Positions 28,635-37,494 of a DNA stretch of 64,000 nt are shown here, in pieces; the stretch's first letter is position 1; each line of letters opens with the position of its first letter. A program made the position numbers and the translations under genes. Location: the NCBI GenBank assembly GCA_963728155.1, contig CAVSJF010000014.1, forward strand, positions 1 through 64,000, read 5' to 3'. Below the pieces are notes generated by a model that did no database searches, had not been told where the DNA came from, and saw nothing but the letters and a program-made list of their open reading frames with translations. Source of the DNA: JACVRW01 sp963728155. GTDB lineage: Bacteria; Actinomycetota; Thermoleophilia; Solirubrobacterales; Thermoleophilaceae.

Positions 28635-29778
28635 CCGGCGGCGGCGATCCCCTCGAGGACCGCCACGGACTCGTCCACGAGAGGCAGGGCGCCGATCTCC
28701 GCGGCCACCCGTGCCGCGGCGGCGCGGTAGGACGGCTCGGCGAGCAGCGTGGAGAGCGCGTCCGCGAGCTGTGGCACGGCGGCCGGCCCACCGTGCAGGG
28801 CGATGCCGGCGCCGAGCGCCTGCACCCTGTCCGCGTTCTGGGGCTGGTCGGCGAACTGCGGGAGCACGACCGTGGGGATCCCGTGGGCCAGCGTGCCCAG
28901 CGTGGTGCCCGAGCCGCCGTGGCCGGCGACCGCCGAGGCGTGGGGGAGCACGGCGTTCTGGTCGACCCACTGCTCCACGTGCACGTTGGCGGGCAGCGGC
29001 CCCAGATCGGCGGGATCGCGGTGCACGCCCACGGTGAACAGGATTCGCGCGGGCACGTGCTGCAGGGCATCGACCGTGGCGCGGAAGAGCTCGGGGAAGA
29101 AATCCATCTGCGGGATGGCGGTGCCCAGCGTCACGTAGGCCAGCGGGCGGCGATCGCCGGGCCACCAATCGGGCAGGGGCGGCGCGGGCTCCGCGGGGGT
29201 GCGGAAGCGGTGGCTCGCCCGTCCGCTCGCCGCGTAGAAGGAGGGCGGAGCCAGCGACAGCTCGGGACTCCGGCGACGAGCTCGAGCCCGCTGTCCTCGG
29301 GGAGGCCGAGCTCGGCGCGCAGATCGTCGAGGGCGCCGTGCAGCATCGCGTGGAACTCGTCCTCCAGCCCAAGCGTGACCGCCACCCGCGCCTGAGGCAC
29401 GCGGCGCAGCTCGGCGGCCAGCGTGGCCGACAGCTCGCCGGACTCGCGGACGATCAGATCCGGGCCCCAGCTGTCCACGAGGTCGATCATCAGCGGCAAC
29501 GCCGCGCGCGTATAGAGGCGCCCGAACACCTCGTTCACCACGATCGCGTCCTTGTCCTCGGGGGCCGCGCGCTCCACGCGCGCCCACACCGGCCCCATCT
29601 CCTCGTCGGAGGGATAGCCGATCGAGACGGGGTCGAGCCCGGCGCGTTCGACGATCGACGTCGACTTGTGCGGCACCGCCATCAGCACGTCGTGGCCGGC
29701 ACGCCGGGCGGCGTGGGCGAAGGGCACGAGCGGGCCCACGTGGCCGGCTCCCGACGTCGAGCTCATGAGGATCTTCAT
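28604..29778 (-). CDS. MGT-type glycosyltransferase (GT1), frame-broken
   Basis: About 391 aa, one break near 29265. GT-B fold with N-terminal KILMSSTSGAGHVGPLVPFAHAARRAGHDV and the C-terminal donor-binding motif VAGHGGSGTTLGTLAHGIPTVVLPQFADQPQNADRV, typical of antibiotic/macrolide-type UDP- or TDP-sugar transferases. The acceptor is probably a small hydrophobic molecule; nothing nearby identifies it. ATG 29778 gives the usual protein start directly before the first beta strand. Confidence 0.85.
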
Positions 29779-29871
29779 GGGTGGTGACCTTCGCGTGCGA
29801 TCGCGCCAGTGTCTGTGAGACGCGACACAGAGCGCGGTTGGCGGGCCCCCATGCCGGGTAAGGCGGTTCGC

Positions 29872-30033
29872 ATGAGCGGAGTCATCGCCATCATCGTGAT
29901 CGCGGTCGTCCTGCTGATCATCGGGTTGGTGATCCTGCAGGTGTTCCGTCGCGGCAAGGTGCGGCCCGAGTCGCAGGTCCCCCGGCCCGACGAAGAGGGT
30001 CACGCCGGGCGGGTGGACGAGTTCCGCGACTGA
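29872..30033 (+). CDS. 53-aa single-pass membrane protein
   Basis: N-terminal helix SGVIAIIVIAVVLLIIGLVIL followed by a basic then acidic hydrophilic tail (RRGKVRPESQVPRPDEEG) ending DEFRD. The start could also be an ATG at 29851. Related in its helix to the coiled-coil membrane protein at 23677. Divergent from the glycosyltransferase. Function unknown. Confidence 0.5.
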   Translation: MSGVIAIIVIAVVLLIIGLVILQVFRRGKVRPESQVPRPDEEGHAGRVDEFRD

Positions 30034-30147
30034 CCGTCGTACGCGCGTCCACACCGCTGATCATTCGCTCAGCAGCGGGTCCGGCCCGGCCGATCATCGG
30101 CTAGGTCCCCTCCGTGCCGCGGAACCAATCCAACTCCGCGAGGCACA

Positions 30148-31325
30148 ATGATCCGCTTTTCCGTTGTCCTGGCCACCGCAGCCGCGCTGCTGATGGCCCC
30201 CCATGCCCATGCAGCCTCGGAGTCCGGTGACGCCGGCGATCTGCCCGCCGGGGCGCAGGACCTGACCGCGGAGAGCGTGGTGGAGATAGAGGGCACCTTC
30301 GCCGCGCCCGACGACGTCGACATGTACAAGCTGTGCCTGCCCGGCGGGGGCGGCTTCTCGGCGTCGACGGTGGGAGGAAGCACCGTCGACACCCAGCTCT
30401 TCCTCTTCGACTCGGCCGGCCTAGGCGTTTACGGCAACGACGACGACGGCAGCTCACGCCAGTCGACCCTGCCCGCCGGTCATCCGCTGACCCCGCAGGC
30501 CGGGGGCGAGTACTACCTGGCGGTGGGCCCCTTCAACCTCGACCCGAGCAGCGCCGGGGGCCTGATCTTCCCCACCCTGGCGCCGGTGCTTGCTCCCGAC
30601 GGGCCCCGGCGCGTCGCAGCCGGTGAGCGAGTGGTCGGGGCGGCTGAGCGGCGCCGGGTCCTACCGCGTGACGCTGACCGGCGCCGGCTGCGCGCCTCCG
30701 GACACCACGCCGCCGAGCGTCGACCTGCGCAGCCCGGCTCGAGGGCGCGGTCTATCTGCTCGACGAGCCCGTGCAGGCCGGCTACAGCTGCGCCGACGAG
30801 CCGGGCGGCTCGGGTCTCGCCTCCTGCGCAGGCACGGTGGCCGACGGCGCCGCGGTGGACACCGGCTCGGTGGGAGAGAAGGCATTCCGCGTCGACGCGG
30901 CCGACGCCGCGGGCAACTCGGCGGTGGCGCGCAGCGTCTACCGGGTGGTCTACGACTTCGAGGGCTTTCTCCGGCCCGTGCGCAACCGGCCGCAGACCAA
31001 CCGCCGCCTGGCCGGCCTCCCCGTGCCGATTCGCTTCGAGCTCGGCGGAGATCACGGCCTGGACGTCGTCGAGGAGGGCTGGCCGCGGGTGGCGCAGATC
31101 GAATGCGGGTCGGGCGAGGAGCCCGCGGATGGCGAGCCGGCGAACCATCCGCGCTGGTTTCGGGAGCTGGCGTTCCGCCGGCGAAAGGAGCGCTACGTGT
31201 TCATGTGGCGCACCGAGCGCGACTGGGCCGGCACGTGCCGCCAGTTCATGCTCAAGCTCGGCGACGGCACGGTCAAGCGCGCCGACTTCGAGTTCGTCGG
31301 CCGCTGGCGCGACCTGTTCGACTGA
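30148..31325 (+). CDS. secreted beta-domain protein with PxKF-like C-terminal domain, frame-broken
   Basis: About 391 aa, breaks near 30630 and 30750. Signal peptide RFSVVLATAAALLMAPHAHAAS; then a jelly-roll pre-peptidase-C-like module (VEIEGTFAAPDDVDMYKLCLP, STVDTQLFLFDSAGLGVYGNDDDG, YYLAVGPFN). After TPPSVDLRSP comes an Ig-like repeat (YSCADEPGGSGLASCAGTV) and a PxKF-type domain (VYDFEGFLRPV, VPIRFELGGDHGLDV). Such proteins are exported, often surface-associated; enzymatic function is not apparent. Confidence 0.7.
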
Positions 31326-31359
31326 GTCGCGGAGCGCATTCCGGGGTAATCTGGGCGGC

Positions 31360-31758
31360 GTGAGCAGCCGCAAGATCCGCGTGGTGGTGGCCAAGCCGGG
31401 CCTGGACGGCCACGACCGCGGGGCGAAGATCATCGCCCGCGCCCTGCGCGACGCCGGCATGGAGGTCATCTACACCGGCCTGCACCAGACGCCCGAGCAG
31501 ATCGTCGAGACGGTCCTGCAGGAGGACGCCGACGCGGTCGGCCTGTCGATTCTCTCCGGCGCCCACATGACCCTCGTGCCGCGCATCTCCAAGCTGCTCG
31601 AGGAGGAGGGTGCGCAGGACGTGGTGCTGGTGGTGGGGGGCACGATCCCCAGCGACGACATCGCCGAGCTCAAGGAGCTGGGCGTGGCCGAGGTCTTCAC
31701 CCCCGGCGCGCCGGTTCAGGGGATCATCGACTACATCAAGCAGGCAGTGCCCGCGTGA
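31360..31758 (+). CDS. cobalamin-binding (methylmalonyl-CoA mutase C-terminal) protein
   Basis: 132 aa, a stand-alone B12-binding domain. Seen: IRVVVAKPGLDGHDRGAKIIARALRDAGMEVIYTG containing the cobalt-ligand signature DGHDRG (DxHxxG), VGLSILSGAHMTL (the SxL motif), and VLVVGGTIPSDDI with the GG motif. This is the small subunit of a two-component acyl-CoA mutase (methylmalonyl-, ethylmalonyl- or isobutyryl-CoA mutase), whose large subunit is not in this window. GTG at 31360. Its 3' end overlaps the convergent MarR gene by 23 bp. Confidence 0.9.
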   Translation: MSSRKIRVVVAKPGLDGHDRGAKIIARALRDAGMEVIYTGLHQTPEQIVETVLQEDADAVGLSILSGAHMTLVPRISKLLEEEGAQDVVLVVGGTIPSDDIAELKELGVAEVFTPGAPVQGIIDYIKQAVPA

Positions 31759-32185
31759 CCCCCTGCAGCTGCAGCAGCGTCTCGCGGAAATCGGCGTAGC
31801 GCTCCTCGCCGACCTCGGCGGCAAATCGCCCCTCGATGTCGGCGAAGATCTCCTGTGAAGCGGCCAACGCCTCTCGGCCGTGCGGGGTCAGCCGGATGAT
31901 CTTCGCGCGGCCGTCGGCCGGGTCGGCGACGCGCTCGACGAACTCGAGCCGCTCGAGGTCGCCTACCGCCTCGCCCACCGACTGCTTGGTGAGGCGCGAC
32001 CGCTCGGCCAGGTCGGTGAGCCGCGAGCCCTCCTCGTCGATGTTGCCGAAGACGCAGCCGTGCGCCGGCCGCAGCTCCGCGTAACCCAGCTCCTCGAGTC
32101 GAGCGAACAGCTCGGCGCCGATGGCGTCCCTCACCTGGCTGAGGAGGGCGATGAGCGCGAGATCTCTTTGTGTGTCGGTTGTCAC
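31736..32185 (-). CDS. MarR family transcriptional regulator
   Basis: 149 aa winged-helix protein. Seen: a first dimerisation helix (LIALLSQVRDAIGAELFARLEELGY), the recognition region SRLTDLAERSRLTKQSVGEAVGDLERLEFVERV, and wing ADPADGRAKIIRLTPHGREAL. Divergent from an EmrB/QacA-type efflux gene with an 79-bp intergenic region full of repeats, so the usual arrangement, repression of itself and the pump with release by a toxic ligand, is likely. Confidence 0.9.
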   Translation of the reverse strand: MTTDTQRDLALIALLSQVRDAIGAELFARLEELGYAELRPAHGCVFGNIDEEGSRLTDLAERSRLTKQSVGEAVGDLERLEFVERVADPADGRAKIIRLTPHGREALAASQEIFADIEGRFAAEVGEERYADFRETLLQLQGVTRALPA

Positions 32186-32187
32186 AG

Positions 32188-32265
32188 TTGGTAAGGCAGC
32201 CTGATGATTATGGTACGGTGATCTGACAAGGCTACCTGACTAATCATAGCTGGAGGACTTACCAA
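32188..32265. promoter_or_regulatory. MarR/MFS intergenic repeats, candidate operators
   Basis: The gap holds an inverted repeat TTGGTAAG (32188-32195) / CTTACCAA (32258-32265, reaching the pump start codon), and within it an imperfect direct repeat at 35-bp spacing: AAGGCAGCCTGATGATTATG (from 32193) and AAGGCTACCTGACTAATCAT (from 32228). The region is much more AT-rich than its surroundings and must contain both divergent promoters. Binding by the MarR protein is inferred. Confidence 0.5.
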
Positions 32266-33836
32266 TGCAACGCAAATATTGGACGCTGCTCGCGGTGAGC
32301 GTGGCGACGTTCATGCTCCTACTCGACATCACCGTGGTCAACACGGCGCTGCCCGCGATTCAGGAGGACCTGAACGCGAGCTTCACCGAGCTGCAGTGGG
32401 TGATCGATGCCTACACACTCGCGCTGGCGGCGCTGGTACTGACGGCCGGCTCTCTGGCCGACCGCCTCGGGCGGCGGCGGGTCTTTGCCGTCGGCCTGGC
32501 CATCTTCTCGCTGGCTTCTCTGGCCGCCGGCCTGGCGCCCGACCCGACGTTCCTCAACATCTCGCGCGCGGTCCAGGGGATCGGCGGAGCAATTCTGTTC
32601 GCCGTGTCGCTGGCCCTGGTGGCTCAGGAGTTCGCTCCCGGTCGCGACCGGGGCATGGCCATGGGGGTCTACGGCGCCACCATCGGCGTGTCGGTGGCCA
32701 TCGGCCCACTGGTGGGCGGCGCGCTCGTCGACTCCGTGGGCTGGGAATGGGTGTTCTTCATCAACGTGCCGGTGGGCATCGCGATGATCGCCCTGACCTA
32801 CGCGAAGCTCCGCGAGAGCCGCGATCCCAACGCAACGCGGGTCGACTGGGCGGGCCTCGCCACCTTCAGCTCGGCTCTGTTCCTGCTCGTGTTCGGCCTC
32901 CTGCGCGGCAACGAGGAGGGCTGGGGCAGCACGTTCATCGTCTCGCTGCTGGGCGCCGCCGCCGCCCTGCTGGTGGCCTTCGTGGTGATCGAGTCGCGGG
33001 TGAAGGAGCCGATGCTGCCGCTGGGCCTGTTCCGCAAGCCCGCCTTCACGGGGGTGCAGCTGGCGGCGCTCGGCGTGTCGGCCTCGATGTTCGCCCTGTT
33101 CCTGTACGTGACGTTCTACCTGCAGAACCACCTCGGGCACTCGCCGCTCGAGGCGGGGCTGATCTACCTGCCGTTCACGGTGGTCAGCTTCTTCGTGGCC
33201 GCCGCCGGCGGTGCGCTCCTCGGGCGAGTGCCGGCCCGGGTGCTCATGGCCGCCGGGCTGGGCCTGACCGGCGTGGGCCTGCTCCTGATGGGCGGGATCG
33301 ACCCGGCCGACGAGTGGACCGCGATGCTCGGCGGCTTCGTGCTCGCCGGGGCGGGCGTCGGACTCCTCAACCCGGTGATCGCCGACGTGGCCCTGAGCGT
33401 CGTGCCCAAGGAGCAGAGTGGCATGGCCGCCGGGATCAACGACACGTTCCGCCAAGTCGGCGTGGCCGTGGGCATCGCGGCGTGGGGAGCGATCTTCCTC
33501 AGCCGCGGCGCCTCGGAGATCGAGCAATTGGCGGCAGGCACCCCCGCGGCCACCGGGGAGCGTCCCCGGCAGCTCATCGAGGCCGCGTCGTCGGGCAACC
33601 TCGACGCCGCGGTGGCCTCCGTGCCCGCCGGCGCCCGGGGGACGGTCGCCGACGCCGCGGGGCAGGGCTTCATCGCGGGCCTCAACGAGATCATCATGCT
33701 CGGGGGCGTGATGTCCCTGGTCGCCGCGATCGCGGCGCTGTGGCTCGTACGGGAGCGCGATATCGAGCGCGAGACGCCGATGGAGGTGGCCCCCGTGGCC
33801 ACCGGGCAGGCGGCGCCACAGCCCGTCGCCGCCTAG
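32265..33836 (+). CDS. MFS drug efflux transporter, DHA2 (EmrB/QacA) family
   Basis: 523 aa with about 14 hydrophobic helices. Seen: TFMLLLDITVVNTALPAIQEDL (motif D1 in helix 1), AGSLADRLGRRRVFAVGL (motif A between helices 2 and 3), the motif C-like region GVYGATIGVSVAIGPLVGG in helix 5, and a conserved GMAAGINDTFRQVGVAVGIA in the C-terminal half. Proton-driven export of amphipathic toxicants is the family role. Start ATG 32265 with RBS GGAGGA. Regulated presumably by the divergent MarR protein. Confidence 0.92.
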   Translation: MQRKYWTLLAVSVATFMLLLDITVVNTALPAIQEDLNASFTELQWVIDAYTLALAALVLTAGSLADRLGRRRVFAVGLAIFSLASLAAGLAPDPTFLNISRAVQGIGGAILFAVSLALVAQEFAPGRDRGMAMGVYGATIGVSVAIGPLVGGALVDSVGWEWVFFINVPVGIAMIALTYAKLRESRDPNATRVDWAGLATFSSALFLLVFGLLRGNEEGWGSTFIVSLLGAAAALLVAFVVIESRVKEPMLPLGLFRKPAFTGVQLAALGVSASMFALFLYVTFYLQNHLGHSPLEAGLIYLPFTVVSFFVAAAGGALLGRVPARVLMAAGLGLTGVGLLLMGGIDPADEWTAMLGGFVLAGAGVGLLNPVIADVALSVVPKEQSGMAAGINDTFRQVGVAVGIAAWGAIFLSRGASEIEQLAAGTPAATGERPRQLIEAASSGNLDAAVASVPAGARGTVADAAGQGFIAGLNEIIMLGGVMSLVAAIAALWLVRERDIERETPMEVAPVATGQAAPQPVAA

Positions 33837-33842
33837 TCTGCC

Positions 33843-33904
33843 GCCAAGTGTGGGCCCTCGTTTCCACCTCCAACGTGGACTCGGGGGCCCACACTCAGCT
33901 TGGC
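33843..33904. terminator. large two-tier hairpin after efflux gene
   Basis: AGTGTGGGCCC (33847-33857) pairs perfectly with GGGCCCACACT (33885-33895); outside it GCCAAG (33843-33848) can pair with CTTGGC (33899-33904), and the loop itself contains TCCAC/GTGGA. It starts just past the efflux gene stop and precedes the etf promoter, so it probably insulates the two units. No T-run follows. Confidence 0.55.
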
Positions 33905-33914
33905 GCGCGAGGCG

Positions 33915-33932
33915 ATTGACTCGTCAGTCAAT
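33915..33932. promoter_or_regulatory. palindromic TetR-type operator overlapping etf promoter
   Basis: ATTGACTCGTCAGTCAAT is a perfect 7-bp inverted repeat with a 4-base centre, about 55 bp upstream of the etfB start. Its TTGACT half is a consensus -35 hexamer, followed after 15 bp by TAACAT, so a protein bound here would block RNA polymerase. TetR-family regulators of fatty-acid oxidation in actinobacteria use similar TGACT..AGTCA sites; the regulator is not in the immediate vicinity. Confidence 0.6.
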
Positions 33933-33987
33933 GAAGTAACATGGCGGGTCGCCTAGCCGGCGGAACCCTACGAAGGAGAAAGCTTCC

Positions 33988-34782
33988 GTGAAGATCTGCG
34001 TCCTCGTGAAAGAGGTACCCGACGCGGCCGTCGAGAAGCGCATGGACGACGGCTCCAAGCGTCTCGACCGCTCGGGCGAGAAGAACCTCAATCCGTTCGA
34101 CACGCACGCGATCGAGGCCGCGATGCAGCTTCGCGAGGGCGGCGAGATCGAGGTCGACGAGATCGTCGCGGTGACGATGGGCCCGGAGTCGGCCTTCCGC
34201 GCTCTGCACAAGGCGGTGTCGCTGGGAGCCGACCGCTCGGTCCACCTGACCGACGAGGCGCTGGCCGGCTCGGACGTCTGCGCCACGGGCTACGCGCTGG
34301 CCAAGGTGCTCGAGTCCGAGTCACCCGACATCGTTCTGCTCGGCCAGCAGTCGGATGACGGCGAGTGCTACACGATCGGCGCCGTCGTGGCCGACCACCT
34401 GAAGATGCCCTCGCTCACGCAGGTGATCAAGATCGACGTCGAGGACGGCAAGCTGCGCTGCGAGCGCCAGGCCGAGTACGGCTACGACACCGTCGCCGTG
34501 GAGCTGCCGGCCGTGATCGCGGTGGGCGACGCCATCAACGAGCCCCGCTATCCGTCGCTAAAGGCCATCATGGGCGCCAAGAAGAAGCCGCTCGACACGA
34601 GGGCGGCCGGCGACGTCGGCATCGAGTCCGACCAGGTCGGCGAAGGCGGCTCCAAGACCAAGGTCCTCGCCGTGAACCCGCCGGAGGCCAAGGCCGCCGG
34701 CGAGCTGATCGAGGACGAGGACACCAACGAGACGGTCGAGAAGATCATCAGCTGGCTCGACGAAAGGAAGCTCCTCGCATGA
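33988..34782 (+). CDS. etfB: electron transfer flavoprotein beta subunit
   Basis: 264 aa. Seen: KICVLVKEVPDAAVEKRM at the start, NPFDTHAIEAAMQLREGG, VHLTDEALAGSD, DIVLLGQQSDDGECYTIGAVVADHLKMP and the ETF-beta signature-like region VELPAVIAVGDAINEPRYPSLKAIMGAKKKP (AMP-binding side). ETF carries electrons from acyl-CoA dehydrogenases. RBS AAGGAG precedes the GTG start. Its stop overlaps the etfA start (ATGA). First gene of a three-gene unit with etfA and ETF-QO. Confidence 0.95.
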   Translation: MKICVLVKEVPDAAVEKRMDDGSKRLDRSGEKNLNPFDTHAIEAAMQLREGGEIEVDEIVAVTMGPESAFRALHKAVSLGADRSVHLTDEALAGSDVCATGYALAKVLESESPDIVLLGQQSDDGECYTIGAVVADHLKMPSLTQVIKIDVEDGKLRCERQAEYGYDTVAVELPAVIAVGDAINEPRYPSLKAIMGAKKKPLDTRAAGDVGIESDQVGEGGSKTKVLAVNPPEAKAAGELIEDEDTNETVEKIISWLDERKLLA

Positions 34783-35753
34783 GCGGGATCCTGGTCTACG
34801 CACTTCATTACGAGGGCGAGTTCAACAAGAACTCGCTGGGCGCGGTGTCCGAGGGCGCCAAGCTGGCCAAGGAGCTCGGCGGCGAGTGCGCTGCCGTGGT
34901 GGTCGGCGGCGACGACCTGAGCGACGATCTCTGCGCCTCGCTGGGCAAGTACGGCGCCACCAAGGTGTTCCGGGCCAAGGCGCCCGAGGGCCTCGCCCAG
35001 CCGGTGGTCGACGTGATGGCCAAGGTCATCTCAGAGAACGACTTCGGCTATGCCCTGTTCGGCGGCGGCCTGCTCGGATTCGAGATCGGGGCCGGCCTGA
35101 CCGCGCGGCTCAACGCCGGAGTGACCATGGAGGTCACCGCGGTCAAGGCTCAGGACGGCGGTCTCGTGGCCGAGCGCCCGATACTCCAGGACTCCGCGAT
35201 CGTCGACGTGGGCTACGTGGGCGACACCGGCATAATCATCGGCCGCCTCAACGCCTTCGACATCGCCGAGGGCGGTGACGGTGCGGCCGAGGTGGTCGAC
35301 GTCGACGTCGAGCTCGAGGAGCACTCCACCAAGGCCGTGATGGTCCAACGCGGCGAGCAGCGCGGCGCGGACGTGAACATCGAGGACGCCGACATCCTCG
35401 TGGCCGGCGGCCGCGGCCTCGGCAAGGCCGAGGGCTTCGAGGCCTGCGAGGAGCTGGCCGGCGCGCTCGGTGGGGCCGTCGCCGCCACCCGCGCGGTGGT
35501 CGACGCCGGCTGGTACCCCTACGCCGCTCAGATCGGGCAGACGGGCAAGACCGTCGCGCCGAAGCTGTACCTGGCCGCGGGGATCTCGGGCGCCATCCAG
35601 CACAAGGTCGGCATGCAGAACTCGGAGAACATCGTGGCCATCAACAAGGACCCGAACGCGCCGATCTTCGAGTTCTCCGACCTCGGCGTGGTGGGCGACC
35701 TCAACAAGATCCTGCCCAAGCTCACCGAGGCCGTGCAGGCGAAGAAGGGTTAG
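34779..35753 (+). CDS. etfA: electron transfer flavoprotein alpha subunit
   Basis: 324 aa. N-terminal domain starts ILVYALHYEGEFNKNSLGAV; the C-terminal FAD domain carries DILVAGGRGLG, GAVAATRAVVDAGWYPYAAQIGQTGKTVAPKLYLAAGISGAIQH (flavin-binding signature with the conserved Arg, Gln-Thr-Gly-Lys and His) and VAINKDPNAPIFEFSDLGVVGDL. Forms a heterodimer with EtfB and hands electrons to the quinone oxidoreductase encoded next, 4 bp downstream. Confidence 0.96.
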   Translation: MSGILVYALHYEGEFNKNSLGAVSEGAKLAKELGGECAAVVVGGDDLSDDLCASLGKYGATKVFRAKAPEGLAQPVVDVMAKVISENDFGYALFGGGLLGFEIGAGLTARLNAGVTMEVTAVKAQDGGLVAERPILQDSAIVDVGYVGDTGIIIGRLNAFDIAEGGDGAAEVVDVDVELEEHSTKAVMVQRGEQRGADVNIEDADILVAGGRGLGKAEGFEACEELAGALGGAVAATRAVVDAGWYPYAAQIGQTGKTVAPKLYLAAGISGAIQHKVGMQNSENIVAINKDPNAPIFEFSDLGVVGDLNKILPKLTEAVQAKKG

Positions 35754-35757
35754 CGCC

Positions 35758-37491
35758 TTGCCCACCGCCCCGATCGAGTTTCCGCCGCCGGTCGACTCGG
35801 CCAAGGAGTTCGTCGGCTCGCCCACGGATCCCGAGGACGAGCGCATCGAGGTCGGGGTGGCGATCGTGGGCGGCGGCCCCGCGGGTCTCGCCTGCGCGAT
35901 CCGCCTGGGGCAGCTGCTGGCCGAGGACGAGGCGCTGATGGAGTCGCTCGGCGAGGTGCCGATCGCGCTGGTGGAGAAGGGCAAGACACCCGGGTCGCAC
36001 CTGCTGTCGGGGGCGATGATGAAGCCGTCGGCCATGAAGAAGCTCTTCCCCGACCTGCCGGAGGAGGACTGGCCCACCTACGGCACGGTCGACAAGGACG
36101 CGGTGTACCTGCTGCCCAACCGCAAGCGGGCGATTCCGCTCAAGCCGACCCCACCGCCGTTTCGAAACCACGGCAACCACGTGACCTCGGTGGCCCAGCT
36201 CGGCCGCTGGATGTCCGAGCAGGCCGAGGAGGCCGGCGTGTACATCCTGGGCGAGACCGCCGCCGCGAAGCTGCTGGTGGAGGACGGCCGGGTGGTGGGC
36301 GTGCGCTCGGGCGACAAGGGCCGCGACCGCGAGGGCGACGAGCTCTCCAACTTCGAGCCCGGCGCCGACCTGATCGCCAAGGCCACCGTTCTGTGCGAGG
36401 GAACCCAGGGGCACCTGACCGGGGCCGCCATTCGCCATTTCAGCCTGGGCTCCGAGGACCCGCAGCAGTGGGAGATCGGGGTGAAGGAGGTCTGGGAGGT
36501 GGAGAAGCCGCTCGACCGGGTGGTGCACACGATGGGCTGGCCGCTGCACTTCAGGGCCAAGTACCGCGAGTTCGGCGGATCGTTCGTCTATCCCATGGGC
36601 GAGGACCGCGTTTCGATGGGCTTCGTGACGGGTCTCGACTACCGCGACGCACGCTTCTCGGTCCACGACGCGCTCCAGCAGCTCAAGGGCCATCCGCTGG
36701 TGGCGCAGATCCTCGAGGGCGGCAAGCGGGTCGGCTGGGGGGCCAAGACCCTGCCATCGGGCGGCTACTGGGCGCGGCCGAAACGGCTGTGGGCCCCGGG
36801 CATGGCGATCTGCGGCGACGCCGCGGGCATGGTCAACGTGCCCACGCTGAAGGGCGTGCACTACGCCATGCACGCCGGGATGTTCGCCGCCGAGGCCATC
36901 GTCGAGCGCCTCAAGGCGGGCCGCGACTGCGACGACCTCTCCAACTACGCCGCCAAGGTCGAGGGCTCGGAGATAGAGAAGGACACCTACCGCTCGCGCA
37001 ACATGCGCCAGCCCTTCGCCCGCGGCTTCCTGGTGGGCGGGGCGGTGGCCAACATGATGGAGATCTCCGGCGGGCGCTTCCCCGGCGGGCGCTGGGCCAC
37101 CCACGACGACGCCACCGTCGACGTGTTCATCGGGCCCGAGCGCAAGTACCCCAAGCCCGACGGCAAGACCACCTTCGACAAGCTCTCATCGGTGTTCGCC
37201 TCCGGCAACGCCACCCGCGACGACGCCCCCAACCACATCCGCATCCAGGACAAGGTGCCGCTCGAGGTGGCCCTGATGTGGCAGAACATGTGCCCCGCCC
37301 AGGTGTACGAGGTGCCCGACGACGAGCTGGAGGCCGCCGGCGCGAACGGCAACGGCAAGCTCGACGGCAAGCACGAGGTGCGGATGCAGGTGACGCCGTC
37401 GAACTGCGTGCAGTGCGGAGCGATTACCGCGAAGGGCGGGCGGCTGACGCCTCCGGAAGGTGGCGACGGCCCCAACTACCAAGCCACCTGA
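35758..37491 (+). CDS. electron transfer flavoprotein-ubiquinone oxidoreductase
   Basis: 577 aa from the TTG at 35758. Transfers electrons from ETF to the quinone pool at the membrane. Seen: FAD-binding VGVAIVGGGPAGLACAIRLGQ, GKTPGSHLLSGAMM, the quinone-side GSFVYPMGEDRVSMGFVTGLDY, and CGDAAGMVNVPTLKGVHYAMHAGMFAAEAI. In the C-terminal cluster domain, canonical enzymes have Cys in CPAxVY plus NCxxCxxC; here NMCPAQVYEV and NCVQCGAITAKGG supply three cysteines and the fourth is replaced (GAI). A second copy of the last 25 codons lies 300 bp downstream. Confidence 0.92.
   Translation: MPTAPIEFPPPVDSAKEFVGSPTDPEDERIEVGVAIVGGGPAGLACAIRLGQLLAEDEALMESLGEVPIALVEKGKTPGSHLLSGAMMKPSAMKKLFPDLPEEDWPTYGTVDKDAVYLLPNRKRAIPLKPTPPPFRNHGNHVTSVAQLGRWMSEQAEEAGVYILGETAAAKLLVEDGRVVGVRSGDKGRDREGDELSNFEPGADLIAKATVLCEGTQGHLTGAAIRHFSLGSEDPQQWEIGVKEVWEVEKPLDRVVHTMGWPLHFRAKYREFGGSFVYPMGEDRVSMGFVTGLDYRDARFSVHDALQQLKGHPLVAQILEGGKRVGWGAKTLPSGGYWARPKRLWAPGMAICGDAAGMVNVPTLKGVHYAMHAGMFAAEAIVERLKAGRDCDDLSNYAAKVEGSEIEKDTYRSRNMRQPFARGFLVGGAVANMMEISGGRFPGGRWATHDDATVDVFIGPERKYPKPDGKTTFDKLSSVFASGNATRDDAPNHIRIQDKVPLEVALMWQNMCPAQVYEVPDDELEAAGANGNGKLDGKHEVRMQVTPSNCVQCGAITAKGGRLTPPEGGDGPNYQAT
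37414..37490 (+). repeat. direct repeat copy 1: 3' end of ETF-QO gene
   Basis: The last 26 codons of the ETF-QO gene, from the TGC of the NCVQC motif to the stop. A second copy starts exactly 300 bp downstream (37714). The first 29 bases are identical; thereafter the copies differ mainly at third codon positions. Confidence 0.85.
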
Positions 37492-37494
37492 AGG

